A DNA stretch of 64,000 nt from the NCBI GenBank assembly GCA_016271365.2, contig CM028132.1, forward strand, positions 1,183,691,001 through 1,183,755,000, written 5' to 3'. The first letter of the stretch is position 1; every line of letters starts with the position of its first letter. A program made the translations under genes and the position numbers. Shown here in pieces: positions 43,995 to 55,859 of the stretch. Origin of the DNA: Neoceratodus forsteri. Lineage: Eukaryota > Chordata > Ceratodontiformes > Ceratodontidae. Below the pieces are notes generated by a model. The model was not told the DNA's origin and did not search any database. It was given only the letters and a program-made list of their open reading frames with translations.

Positions 43995-45619
43995 TGTAAC
44001 CCCTAGATGGCGCTATCCCAGGGGCTACTACCCCTGCCTGATTTGCCACTAACAGGTTGAGGGGCCTGGATCCAATGGCGGGTGCCTCCACCCAGAGGTC
44101 AGGGTTTGCAATAGTTAAACTAACTTGGTCACAGCCCTCTGGGACACTGCAACCCCCCTTTCTTCCCACTAGTGGCCCACACAATATATCAGAATTACCT
44201 TCACAGTATACACTTACCCCCAGGTCTGGTTCCGGCACTGGGACCTCCTGTGAAATGAGATACAGTGCAACAATCACAGTACAGTACTTTAACATAGACC
44301 AATACCTCAGGCAGTATAACTTTGCTGAAACAAGCAGCTCTGATTTATTTAGGGGGATATAACAAGGACAGGGGGAAATCAGGTTAATTAGCTTATCACT
44401 CTAATAATCTACCTATGGCTCTGTGCACAGGCCTATCCCTATCAGTTACTGTCCCTGGGTACCCAAGCCCTAGTGGCTAGTCCAAACCGTGGCAGCTGGT
44501 AGGGGCCCTTTCACAGAGAAAAGGAGAATTAAATAGTCAGCAGTACAGTAATTCCATTTGGATTTAATGTGGCAATTCAACAGGGAGCGACCCTGAATTA
44601 GTACTCACGACCTCCAAATAAGATAGGGTCCTTCAATGTCAGCAGGGCTCACTTGAGGTACACAAACCTCTTCACACATTTATATAAAAGAAAGCACTAT
44701 ACCAGGCAGGCTGCATCTGTATCCCGATCGCAATTACTGCACAATACCCGGGAGAACACACAGCAGATTCAGTTCCTGACAGACCAAGTGCAATTTTCAG
44801 CAATTTCTCCAGTCTTCTACAGGGTGAGCCTGGTTTCTACTCTTCAGAGATCCTTTGATTCTTTTCACAGGACGGATTCAGTCCTAACAAGCTGTTACAC
44901 AAGCTGCAGACCGGAACTCTGGGCCTTACACACGCTTTTTGACTAAACTGCACACTGAAAAGCACAGGGCTCCTTCCTTCTTCACTGCCAAAGCTCAACT
45001 CAAACTCCAACCGACAAAACCGGGCACTTCCTTTGAGTTCCTCCCAGTTCTTGACTGGATTGGCTGTCACCACAATAGACTGCTGCTGTTGGTCCAAAAA
45101 GGCACTGAAGTCTAAACTACATCTCCCAGAGTCACTGCCCATACAATCCTCTTGTGGCTGGCTCAGTTTATGAGTCCAAGTTCTGATTAGTCAAGGCACC
45201 ATTTTAGAGCTAGCTTACCCCACACTGATTGGTCCAGTTCAGCAGTTCAAAACTAGAATGGGAACTAGCAGACACAGTTCTGACTGCAAAGAAAGCAGGT
45301 TAGACAAACTGTAATTTCATTATTACTCTAAATAATTTCTGGCAAACAGTTACATCTTTCAGATAGGTTCCCTTTGCACTCCTAGTGACTGCAAAATAGA
45401 AGTGAATTGGCAGCAGCTTGAGTGGTACTCAATCAAAGAAACACAGTCCCCACATAAACTAATTTGTCTGCAAAGCAGACAGCTCTTAAAGAGACAGTAC
45501 CAGAGGTTCTAAAAACACTCACTGATAAATGGCTTAAATGCCAAACACCATTCAGGCTTGGAGCATTTAAGCAAGCTCCTGGAAGTCTTTTGGGAACCCC
45601 CATTTGCAGGGGGGTTACA
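43995..45619. mobile_element. LTR-type insertion, TGTAACCCC to GGGGTTACA (1.63 kb)
   Basis: It starts TGTAACCCC and ends GGGGGGTTACA, and is flanked by TTTT at 43991-43994 and 45620-45623, a 4-bp target duplication. Removing it joins KMRKVTTLK to YLGVNL in the L1 frame, so the limits are exact. No internal gene is present, so this is a solo LTR. On the minus strand AATAAATCAGAGC could be its polyadenylation signal. The ends resemble 2642-4294. Confidence 0.75.
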
Positions 45620-45860
45620 TTTTAATGTTGTTACCTTTCTCATTTTAAATGGTTGCATTGGTTTAAATGGAACCGCATGTGATTTGGACTCCATTAATTC
45701 TAATTTGCCCTAGTTGATCTTATATCCCAATATTCTGTTGAATACTGTTAATGTATCTTTTAGTTCCTTGTAAATCTGATAACTCTGATTTAGATCGGTG
45801 GTATATATTAAAGCATCATCTGCATAAAGACTTATTTAGTGTTTTGTATTACTTGTTCTC
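45620..45860 (-). pseudogene. L1 ORF2 RT segment, 5' truncation point
   Basis: Minus strand from 45840: SLYADDALIYTTDLN (YADD catalytic pair intact), then ILGYKIN and MQPFKMRKVTTLK. The L1 is truncated just before YADD at 45860, next to the target duplication. Confidence 0.88.
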
Positions 45861-46360
45861 CTTTGCATACCAATCCTAAGTTTCTACCAAAGGTGGTGTT
45901 TGAGTTGACTTTAAATCAAACTATCCACCTGCCAGTTTATTTTTCTGAGCACGCCAATCCAGGGTCAGCATTGTTCCACACTCTAGATGTACATGGATTA
46001 TTCAGGTACTATATACACTGCACAAAGGACTGCAGAAAGTCCTCACAGCTTTTTGTTTTGTTCACCCCTGGGAGAAAGGGCACACCAGTTTCTAAACGGT
46101 GCTTTTCCAAATGGCTAGCAAACTGTATTACTTTTCATTACAAGAAGTACGGTAAGGAACTTCCTGTGGTGGTTTGTGATCATTCCACAAGAAGCATGGC
46201 CACTTCTGTTACCTATTTCAAAAATGTGTCTGCTGCAGACATCTGTGTAGCTGCTACCTGGCGTACTGCCTATACTTTCACTAAACACTACAGTCTGGAC
46301 ATTGTCTCTCAAAAAAGAGCTGGCTTTGGCCTAGCTGTGCTTCAAGGCTTTTTTTCTTAG
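45861..46360 (+). pseudogene. Outer DIRS tyrosine recombinase, catalytic C-terminal part
   Basis: Continues from 33120: PKFLPKVVFELTLNQTIHLP, LFHTLDV, then the catalytic box VCDHSTRSMATSV with HSTR at 46181-46192 intact, DICVAATWRTAYTFTKHYS with the nucleophile Tyr at 46289-46291, ending ...GFFS and a stop. This half has no break over about 170 codons, unlike the N-terminal half. The older copy keeps the HxxR Arg that the inner copy has lost. Confidence 0.88.
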
Positions 46361-46399
46361 GCTGGTACGCTCCAACCACCCAGACTGTTTATGGTTAGT

Positions 46400-46530
46400 A
46401 CTGCTTGGTACTCATTCCATAGGTGTGGTGTGATGAAAGAAATATCCTCAAGGAAGATAGAACAGTTATGTGCTTACAGTAAATCTTCAAGAGAATCTCT
46501 TTTGTCAGGCCATGTTGTCCCTCCCTGCTT
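46400..46530 (+). repeat. Internal complementary region of the outer DIRS
   Basis: GATGAAAGAAATATCCTCAA (about 46432) is the reverse complement of the left outer end at 22957. GAAGATAGAACAGTTATGTG to TCTTCAAGAGAATCTC (about 46458-46500) is the reverse complement of the right outer end near 46770-46829. The junction of the two halves marks where the element ends meet. Confidence 0.82.
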
Positions 46531-46639
46531 CGGGTCCTGAGACTCTAATTAGTACTGTCCCATTCTCTATGATGGTCTACCTATAGCTGTCTGCCTTGCC
46601 TGGTTTGCAGAGCCCTAGGTTCTCTCCTGGTTCCCTATA

Positions 46640-46829
46640 GAGAGGTCCTATGAACATGATCTCTGGCGGAGAACTGAGACATCGTCATGGGCGGGCCCCT
46701 GGTAGACTGCTTGCAAAAGTTTCCATGTGGTCTTAGTGCATGGCGGCTTATAGTTCCATAGGTGTGGACTGATGAGAGATTCTCTCGAAGATCTGCTGTT
46801 ACGGTAAGTACACAACTGTTCTATCTTCC
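46640..46829 (-). repeat. Right inverted terminal repeat of the outer DIRS
   Basis: Contains TGCTTGCAAAAGTTTCCATG and GGCGGCTTATAGTTCCATAG, reverse complements of left-end sequence (TTTTGCAAGCA, ATAAGCC). It ends at CTGTTCTATCTTCC (about 46829), as predicted by the ICR. Confidence 0.82.
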
Positions 46830-47219
46830 CCCCAAAAAACCATGTTGTGATTTGTCTGTTAGATTCCTTGCATCTATTTGATGAGAAAGGCCACTGGTTT
46901 TTGATTTTTGCCGGAAAACCCAGTAAAATTCCAGAATTTGGGCTACCTGTACACTGGTAAAACAAAGAATTTCATGGAATTTGGCATTTTGCACCAGATC
47001 ACTAAATCTACAGAACCTGTATTTTTGTTATAATTGCTTTCTATACTATTTTCAGTTTGCTTCATTTAATGCGCTGTATAGTGAGCTTTCTTTTATTCTG
47101 ATTATTTATACACATACAAAAAAATGACAGTAAAATCCTGATAAAACCTAGAAATCACACTAACAAATCACTAGTGCAATTTTCAGAATTTGAAATCTTG
47201 AAAATAGAATTTCACTCCT
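46830..47219. other. Unassigned AT-rich interval
   Basis: No domain or repeat recognised. Confidence 0.35.
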
Positions 47220-47345
47220 TTAGTCACTGTAAATCATGGCCTTGTTCATGAGTTATATGGTGTGTTAGTAGTATTTCCATTATTTTCCCTAAGATTGGCG
47301 GCAGGCTTATCGATCTGTAGTTACCAGCTAAGTTTATTTAGCCAT
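47220..47345 (-). pseudogene. LINE RT fragment
   Basis: The minus strand reads AGNYRSISLPPILGKIMEIL, the NYRPISLLP-type RT block shared by CR1 and L3-like LINEs. Only about 40 codons remain. Confidence 0.55.
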
Positions 47346-47934
47346 TTTTATGTTTGATGCGCCTGTGCACCAAACATTGTGGGATGAGAGAAACGGATGT
47401 CGGGGATGTGTCACTGCCAAGCCCATTGCAGTTCAGAATAGCAGGGACTTGGTAGTCTACACAAATGATCAAGCACTGTGGTCATGATGCTACTCTGTGC
47501 TTGGTGGGCTGAAACTTCATGTACTTCAAAGGACCGAGCCGCCTCAGTCGGAGAGGGCTTTGGTTCGATTTATATGAAGCTGGTCAGCTCAGCAAGCAGC
47601 AGATCTGCTGTGAGCAAGAGGAGCCTGAGATCTCCCCCCCCATTCCCTCCAGGTGTCTCGACCCCCTGCCAAATAACAGATTAGTTGACATCTATAAAAT
47701 CTGTAAACTAAGCAAAGGAAAAGCCTTTTCAAAATGAGATGTTAACACCTAGTTCATAAAAATAACATCAGCTACAGCGTTCCAATGACGTTAAACAGCA
47801 TGTATGCAGTTCGGCAGAAGACTCCAGGCCAAGGCTGGACTGCACGTTGAAAGCTAGCAGACTGACAATACAACTAGCAGGCTTTTTTTTTTTTGCATGC
47901 TATGCTTAGATTATGGTAACAACACCAAATGGCG

Positions 47935-48690
47935 GTGCTTGTCTTCCCACATGTCCTGGGGGTGCCCAGTCCCCCATGCCAACTGCTAACTCCCCTCCCT
48001 TCCCCTTTTAGTTATGCAGTACCAGGGAGCCCACCCCCAGTGCTGCCAAATATAACAGTGACACTGGGGGTGCCCAATCCCCCAGTGTCACTACCCGTAA
48101 CACAGAAACCGTCCCATGTCGTTTTTTTGTTTTGTTAATTTCTTCAACCTGTATTATAACAGCATGAGGATGCCCAATCCCCTGTGCCAGCTGCTACCCC
48201 CACCCTGCCCATTTAAGTTATGCAGGACTAGGGAGCCCACCCCTGGTGCTGCCAAATATAACACTGACACTGGGGATGCCCAATCCCCCAGTGTCGCCAC
48301 CAGTAAAAGAGAAAACCGTCCCTCGTCATGTATTTATTTTTATTTTTTTACACTTGTAAAAAGGAAAACCATCCATCGATGTCTATTGCAGCCCCTGCCA
48401 TAACTGCTCTCCCCCAGGCCCAACCCACATTATTATTATTACAGCACAGGGGTGCCCAATCCCCTGTGCCAACTTCAACCCCCCCACCCTGCTCCATTTA
48501 GTAATGCAGCACCATGGAGCCCACCTCTGGTACTACCAAATATAACACTGACACTGGGTGGCCCAATCCCCAGAGTCACTATCTGTGACAAAGAAAACCG
48601 TCCCTTGTCATTGTTTTTTTTGTTGTTGTTACTTTCTTAAACCTGTAAAAAAAACCATCCATTGATGTCTGCTGCACCATTATTCCCCCA
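47935..48690 (+). repeat. Tandem repeat, three units of 206-284 bp
   Basis: Three copies of a unit containing GATGCCCAATCCCC, GGGAGCCCACCCC, CAAATATAACACTGACACTG and AAACCGTCCC are found. The GGGAGC or TGGAGC anchors are at 48025, 48231 and 48515. T-rich spacers vary in length (48120-48140, 48330-48350, 48605-48625). Within each unit GGGTGCCCAATCCCCCAGTG occurs with variants. No coding signal. Function unknown. Confidence 0.8.
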
Positions 48691-48869
48691 CCTGCTTCTC
48701 CCACTCAGTGCCCACCACCCCACCCACCCCCAAGCTCTTACTCACTCACTGGGATCCAACACCATAATCCTGTCTGGACCGCAGACACAAATTCACTCTT
48801 CAACGCCAGTCCGTGAACTAAGGAAATCAGGTATGCAGTTCAGTGTATTTCAGTGGTGTTCTGAGCTTA

Positions 48870-49895
48870 GTGGTATAACTTGGACATTTTTGAATATTTT
48901 TGCTCCAAATTTTCAGCATGCCTTTTTTGGAACCCCATCTCATGAACAATGCATGTGACATTAGGTAAATCTTTCCCAAAAGGTGATTTTGTGGTCACTG
49001 CATGAAATGACCTTTCAGGCAGAAGTTGAAAAGTTTCTTCACCATTGTTCATTAGGTGGGGTCATAAGAAGGCTGTGTGGAAAATCTGGTGTAAAATATT
49101 AAAAAACAACAAAGTTATGAGCCTGCGTTGAAGTTTGCGAATGCAGGATCGTAACTTTGGTAATTGTTAATATTTTGACCCTAAATTTTCAACATATCCA
49201 TTTCTTCACAGCACCTCGTGAATGTGATAGCTGTCATTTTTCAAATCCTGGCCAAAATGTATTTTCACATCCCGAAAGGTGATTTCTCAGTTGTTGCGTG
49301 AAATCACCTTTTGGGCAGGAGTTGAACATTTTATCTGCACTTGTTCATGTTGTGGGGTCATAAGAAGGCTATGTTGAAAATTTGGGGCAAAAATTTAAAA
49401 AAACAACAAAGTTATGATCCTATGTTGAAATTTACAAACACAGCCTTGTAACTTTAGTAATTTTCAACATTTTGACCCCAAAACTTTCAACATGGCCATT
49501 TCCTCTAGCACCTCATGAAAGTGATAGCTGTCTTTTTTTCAAATCCTGATCAAAATGTGTTTTTGTACCTGTGGTGCGGAATGACGTTTCGGTGGCACGG
49601 AATGACGTTTTGGGGGGATTTGAAAATCTTCACTTACTGGATTCATTAGATGGGTAATAAGAAGGCTATGCTGAAAATGTGATGTACAAATATGGTAAAA
49701 TGCCCAGGTTATGAGTGAATGTTGCACTATTTCAGTGTTCACTCATGACTTCACTATTTTTCATTTATTTTGACTCCAAATTTTCAACATAGCCATTTTT
49801 CCACACCACCTCATAAACGTGACATGTGTCCTTTTAAAAATCCTGGATGAGATGTGTTTTTGCACCTCTAGTGAGATATGACATTTTGGCCGATA
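48870..49895. repeat. Tandem array of about 296-bp palindromic units
   Basis: CATAAGAAGGCT-type anchors at 49061, 49357 and 49654 give a period of 296-297 bp, about 3.5 units in all. Each unit is itself an imperfect palindrome: TTTTGACCCTAAATTTTCAA on one side, TTGAAAATTTGGGGCAAAAA on the other, and at the centre AAAGGTGATTT...AAATCACCTTT. One unit has a local duplication of GGCACGGAATGACGTTT (49577-49611). Confidence 0.8.
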
Positions 49896-49959
49896 TACTT
49901 TTTTTTTTGTACTTTCCATTTTTTCCTCCTCTCTCCCCTCAGCTCTGGTCTTCCTCGGG

Positions 49960-50345
49960 AGTACCTAGGAGTCATCCCACTATGGTTCGCTCCTACCTGG
50001 TCAGTCCTCCATCGCCCATGTAGCCTCGGTTTACCCACTCCCAGGCGGGGACGAGGTGGGCTCCAACACCCCGAAATTCTCTGGCGGCATCAGTCGGGAG
50101 GATACCAGGAGGGCAGCCATAAATCGTGGGCAAGCTCCAGTTCTCGTCTCCGCCAGAGCTGAAGGGTGTTTTTCTCTGGCCAGTGGCTAGCGCCCCTGAC
50201 GTTAAGGTCTTACTGACGTCTGCCGCCCCCACCCTTCACTATGCTTAGCGCTTGCTGTATCTCGGCTTCCGCCAGAGATCAGCTAGCCTGAACAGGGACC
50301 CCTGTCCCTCCTGGGAGGAGAAGAGAGCTATTTCGGACGATTAAC
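49960..50345 (+). repeat. GC-rich repeat, copy A of an inverted pair
   Basis: CCCATGTAGCCTCGGTTTAC and GGCGGGGACGAGGTGGG match the minus strand of 50450-50945. The block ends CCTCCTGGGAGGAGAAGAG, a short palindrome. It is preceded by a T/C-rich run (49901-49940). No protein motif. It may be a LINE 5' region or a SINE. Confidence 0.55.
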
Positions 50346-50449
50346 CTTCCTCTCCTGTCGACCCCAGCAACCCGGCTTTGGCCAATATTCTATAAATGGT
50401 ACATGTCATGTCTATAAGGCAAATCCTAACACAAGTATCTTCAAAAGCT

Positions 50450-50945
50450 GGTGTCAAGCTGCTGCTCGTGACGCTGATGACCCTTGTTCGGGAGCGTGCC
50501 CGGGAGTTGCAGGGCCAGCCGGGAGGATGAGGCTTGAGCATCCCAGGACTTGCTTGCCTTCTCCAGGAGGAGGGGGGCTGAAGCTCGGCGCCTGACTGAC
50601 CTCAGGCAGAGGCCTGAGGTACAGCAAGCCCAGCCAACTTGTAGGGGGGCCGCGTGATGGACGTCTGCGCTTACGCCTTGATGTCAGGGCACATGGCATG
50701 GAAAAAGGGCTCTCTGTGCTCTGAGTAGATGGAGCATCAAGGCACAGATCCTCAATTGCTCCGACACCCGTCCTGGACTGGAGATCCTGACAAAACAAGG
50801 AAAGCTCGGGGTGTACGGGCCCCCACCTCGTCCCTGCCTGAGGGGGCAGTCCAAGGCTACATGGGGGATCGACCACTTCGGGCTCCAGGTAAGATGGTGG
50901 GGACAGATGCCATAGATGTCTCCTGAAGAAGTAGAGCATGGAGGG
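50450..50945 (-). repeat. GC-rich repeat, copy B (inverted)
   Basis: On the minus strand CCCATGTAGCCTTGGACTGC, GGCAGGGACGAGGTGGG and CACCCCGAGCTTTCC parallel copy A. A minus-strand open frame (51023-50454) crosses it, with Ser/Pro/Arg-rich content (for example EDLCLDAPSTQSTESPF) and no recognised domain. Confidence 0.5.
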
Positions 50946-51054
50946 GCATGGGGGAAGTAAAAACAGAAAGTTCAAAAATAAAGTTGGGGTCAAAGAACTA
51001 AAAACATAAAAATTGTTTAACAAGCTTTAATCATTTGGCATTGACAAATGTTTG

Positions 51055-51552
51055 TTACATATAGGGGTTACAACAGCATTTTCCAGTCATCAGGAATTTG
51101 ACTACTCTGAAGGTATTGTTCAAAAATATCACAAGTAGCTTTGTATATTGAGCAGATTTTATGCAAGTGAGATCAAGGGTAGGGTGGAGTTCAGAGCCTG
51201 GTGTAGAAGTCAATCTGTATACTCTGAAATGTTCTGGCCGTCCTTCCTCTCTGGGAGCCCAATATGTGGAGGTTTTGCACTGGAGACTGCCACGATCACT
51301 ATTTTCTCTCTCCACCTGCTGCAGTTTCTGGTACAGAGCCAGAAGCATGTCCACGTGTTGATCAGAATGCTGTGCAAGCTCAAAGAGTTCACCCTGCATG
51401 TGTTTCTGTTCCTGATGAACCTTGGTGAGCCGGTTGCAGACCGGTGAATTAGGTTTTATTTCTGCTCTAAATGTCTGGAGCTGTGCTAAAATCAGGATGC
51501 TAATAGGTTCTTGCAGCATTCCACTTGAGGCTCCCACCAGTGAGGGCATCAT
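51055..51552 (-). CDS. Unidentified 165-residue ORF, possible coiled coil
   Basis: An uninterrupted minus-strand frame. The first 100 residues look protein-like: LQTFRAEIKPNSPVCNRLTK, QEQKHMQGELFELAQHSDQH and LLALYQKLQQVERENSDR have heptad-like spacing with no low complexity. The last 45 residues are less convincing. I do not recognise the family. A Myb/SANT-type accessory protein of a Harbinger transposon, or a pseudogene of a host coiled-coil protein, are possibilities. No neighbouring transposase was found. The start codon is uncertain because protein-like sequence may extend upstream (51553-51660). Confidence 0.4.
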   Translation of the reverse strand: MMPSLVGASSGMLQEPISILILAQLQTFRAEIKPNSPVCNRLTKVHQEQKHMQGELFELAQHSDQHVDMLLALYQKLQQVERENSDRGSLQCKTSTYWAPREEGRPEHFRVYRLTSTPGSELHPTLDLTCIKSAQYTKLLVIFLNNTFRVVKFLMTGKCCCNPYM

Positions 51553-51669
51553 ACTGCCACGCTGTGCTGGTTCTGGGCTGATGGGTGAGTTAGCTGTATA
51601 TTCCGAATTGCTGGATCACTGCTGCTGCTTTTCCACTTTCTTGTCACATTTCGGCCTCCCATACTCTGA

Positions 51670-53037
51670 GTAAGTCCTGATGGTTAAAAAGTTGATGGTT
51701 AGCAATTTTAAAGCAAACTTCAGGGTTTTTCCAGTAGGTTAGCACTCAGAGCTCCACGAGGCTGCTGCTAAGCCAACAGTGATGTCTCCAGAAGTCCAAA
51801 CTTGCTATGCCTTTAATGATTCAATGAGCAGGAGAGGTGTGGCATTCTCCTATTTTATAAACTCATCACTGGCCACCTGTGAGCCCCTTATAGGCCAACG
51901 CACGGTATAGAAAATTAAGCCAGAGAGTGGTTTCCACACAAGACACATAGAGAAAGCAGTGGTACTTCAGCTCACAGTGGCATGTTAAAACTGATAGTGT
52001 AGGTACCTGACCTATGAGGGGGTCACCTTGCCATTGGTGGTCGGCTAATCATGATTCTGCCAAATAATAAGACGTATAATCCCAGACAGTAGGGAGTAAG
52101 AAAGTGGAACAACTTGAAATGATTTGCAGGCTCTTTTGAGAAGCATTTGGGGGGCACTGATGCTATAACTATATGGTTCTTGCTCGGTAAACCCTGGCTT
52201 CAGTTTTACAAAAGGCCATTTAAAAGCTGAACAAAACATTCAAAAAGGTGCACCATAGAGTTAAATGGAGCTTACCCCAAGCTGTCCTTATGCCAGCATC
52301 ACCAGATGTTGGAGCCTAAGGCACAAACAGCAAACAAGGAAGTGCAAGGGATCACATGGCAAGCCCCTCGGTGCAAACTCTTCACTTCCTGAAGGGTAAT
52401 TACTGAAAATATTAAATCTGGGCCAACTCCCATCCAGGGAAAGGAGCTTCCTGTTTGTTTTTGTGTACCCAAAAAATGTTCTCTGTAAATCCTTATCTTT
52501 TCCCAACCAGGAGAACCACAAGTCTCGGCAACTCCAGTGGAGCACACATTTTTGTAAACTTCTAACTTATAGTTTTTGCACAAATAATACATTACATATT
52601 TCCGAGGGAGAAACAACAAAATATACTAGGTGAACACCATTGAGGCTGCCAGTTTCCTAATACTTAAAGTATCTCCCAAGGTAAGGTACATCATGAGGGC
52701 GAGTCAGACACGTTGTACAGAAATAAACAAGCAGGAAACAACAGTGTAGACTGAACCCAGGATCATCAGTGCTGATGTCAAAATTATTTTTCACTGAAAA
52801 ATCCTAAAGTCCCAGTCCCAGTCCCCTCCAGGGAAAAAAATAGAGTTCATTGGATAGTATCGGATAATTGGATACTTTTAGATTTTCCAATTTGTCTGGA
52901 TGCACACGGGTCAGAAATAGCTTCATCTAGCCAGCCTTGAGCGCCAAACATTTGGTCAGACTGACCTCTTCCAGTGTTAACAATGTCTTGTTCTCTGGCA
53001 TTAAAAGAAACCTTTACGGAAAACACTGCCAGCCACG
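51670..53037. other. Unassigned interval
   Basis: AT-rich with no recognisable domain. A local near-repeat lies at 52850-52885 (TTGGATAGTA, ATTGGATACT). Confidence 0.35.
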
Positions 53038-53418
53038 GCTCTCCTGCTACTACCTACTTTTGATTAGCGATTCTGTGCGAAGTAAATGTCTACGTTCATT
53101 TAGGTAGCAATATTTAACTTTTAATCAGTCCTCGCAGACTTCCATTTACTAAGGCTGCCAGCATCCATCTTGTGGAGCCGCTCACTCCCTTGCCTGGGAT
53201 ATGCTAATGTGTCCCTGATGACTCAGCGCATTGACTGGCAGGGGCACATTAGCATATCCTGGGTGAGGGGCCAAGCGGTTCCTACGAGATGACTGCCAGC
53301 AGCCTTAGTAAAGCAAGTTTCTGAGGACCAATTAAAAGTTAAATAACGTTACCCAAGTGAACGAGAAACATTTTTTGTATAGAACCACTAATTGGGGCAT
53401 AGGTGGCGGCAGAAGAGC
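53038..53418. mobile_element. 381-bp foldback element
   Basis: The two halves are inverted copies around a 21-bp spacer (53218-53238). At the centre GGATATGCTAATGTGTCCCTG (53197-53217) pairs with 53239-53259 with one mismatch. Farther out, TTTACTAAGGCTGCCAGC pairs with GCAGCCTTAGTAAAG and TTAACTTTTAAT with ATTAAAAGTTAA. The pairing decays toward GGCTCT/AGAGC at the ends. This is probably a foldback MITE; target duplications could not be defined. Confidence 0.75.
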
Positions 53419-53589
53419 ACTCGAGGTAACCAGTGTTTTCCTTTACAGAACTGTTCAAAAGACTCCACTCTCCTAAATATGTATACCCTCCCAACCTCAC
53501 CCCTCCATCATTTCAAGTTAAAAGTAGACAAAACTATGGGACTTGGCCAGCCCAATGGAAAAGAGGACTGAGGCACACCTGTGCACCTT

Positions 53590-54070
53590 ACCTTTCCCTA
53601 TGCCGTGACTCAGTTCAGGAACAACCTCAGGCTGCAGAGGTTGGTCGGGTGGCAGGATTGAGCATCCGCTGGACTGCTCTCCTCTTCCAGGGGTGGAGGC
53701 ATGCCATATTTGTCTTTGGCTGCCACCTGGTGGAGGCTGTGTGGTGGTGCCAGAACAGAAGCACCACACTAAGGGAGGGGCTGTGGTTCCACAGTGTGTG
53801 TGCGCCTCCACACACACAAGCTTACGTCCTGCTGCGACTGAGGATGTGGGGCAAATGGAACATGTTGCGCCGGCTCCATGAAACCCTGCCTGCCCATGTC
53901 TGCACTGCTGATGATGGACCGCCAACCCAGTTCAGGATGTGCGCCTCTGTGGGGACAAACCCTCCTTCCCATCCCCACCACGGGGAGGGGAGGGGTAATC
54001 TATGGGGATCTACAGGAAGGTGAGTCCGGAGAGGTGAGTGCTGGGCGAGGGGGGCAGGGACAGAGCTAAA
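53590..54070 (+). repeat. GC-rich retroposon-like repeat, relative of 41483-42135
   Basis: GGTTGG...TGAGCATCCGCTGGACTGCTCTCCTC aligns with the 41575-41640 part of the nested retroposon (GGTTGG...GGCATCTGTGGGACTGCTC). Overall similarity is loose and the limits are not sharp. There is no coding motif. The Tc1 element lies just downstream. Confidence 0.45.
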
Positions 54071-54204
54071 CAGCCCCCTCATGTCAACTGAAGGGAAGAA
54101 AAATCTCTATGGAAAAAAAAAAGAACTCTTTGGGACTTGGCGGATTGTACCTTAGGATGCTCAAGGAAGCTGTGGAAGTAATAGTGACTCCACTTGCAGA
54201 CATA

Positions 54205-55852
<1,648 letters not shown>

Positions 55853-55859
55853 TGTTTAA

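Larger units (their letters stand above)
33121..45860 (-). mobile_element. L1 LINE, minus strand, 5' truncated, itself interrupted
   Basis: CTTTGCATACCA occurs at 33109-33120 and 45861-45872, a 12-bp target-site duplication. Between them an L1 reads on the minus strand. It starts at the RT YADD box (45860-45620), continues after an LTR insertion at 43994-43259, and ends with a C-terminal segment and 3' UTR at 34335-33121. Joining the two flanks of the duplication restores the outer DIRS recombinase frame (ESLHT on the left, NPKFLPK on the right). The 5' truncation is typical of L1 integration. Confidence 0.85.
22957..46829 (+). mobile_element. Outer DIRS retrotransposon, interrupted by a DIRS and an L1
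   Basis: Terminal regions at 22957-23120 and 46640-46829 are inverted copies: TAAGCC-CCA-GCAC and CATAGAAACTTTTGCAAGCA at the left match the reverse complement at the right. An internal complementary region at about 46410-46520 matches both outer ends, which is diagnostic for DIRS. Gag, RT-RNase H, methyltransferase-like and tyrosine recombinase parts are found in order at 23195-23936, 29779-30420, 30480-33120 and 45861-46360. Subtracting the two large insertions leaves about 5.3 kb, a normal DIRS length. All genes are broken. Confidence 0.85.

Noticed and set aside
47520..47620. Possible tRNA-like segment with GGTTCGATTT
   Set aside because: A B-box-like word is present, but no A box at the right distance and no cloverleaf.
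53433..54082. Frames of up to 196 codons on both strands
   Set aside because: They lie over the GC-rich retroposon, overlap in opposite directions and lack family motifs.
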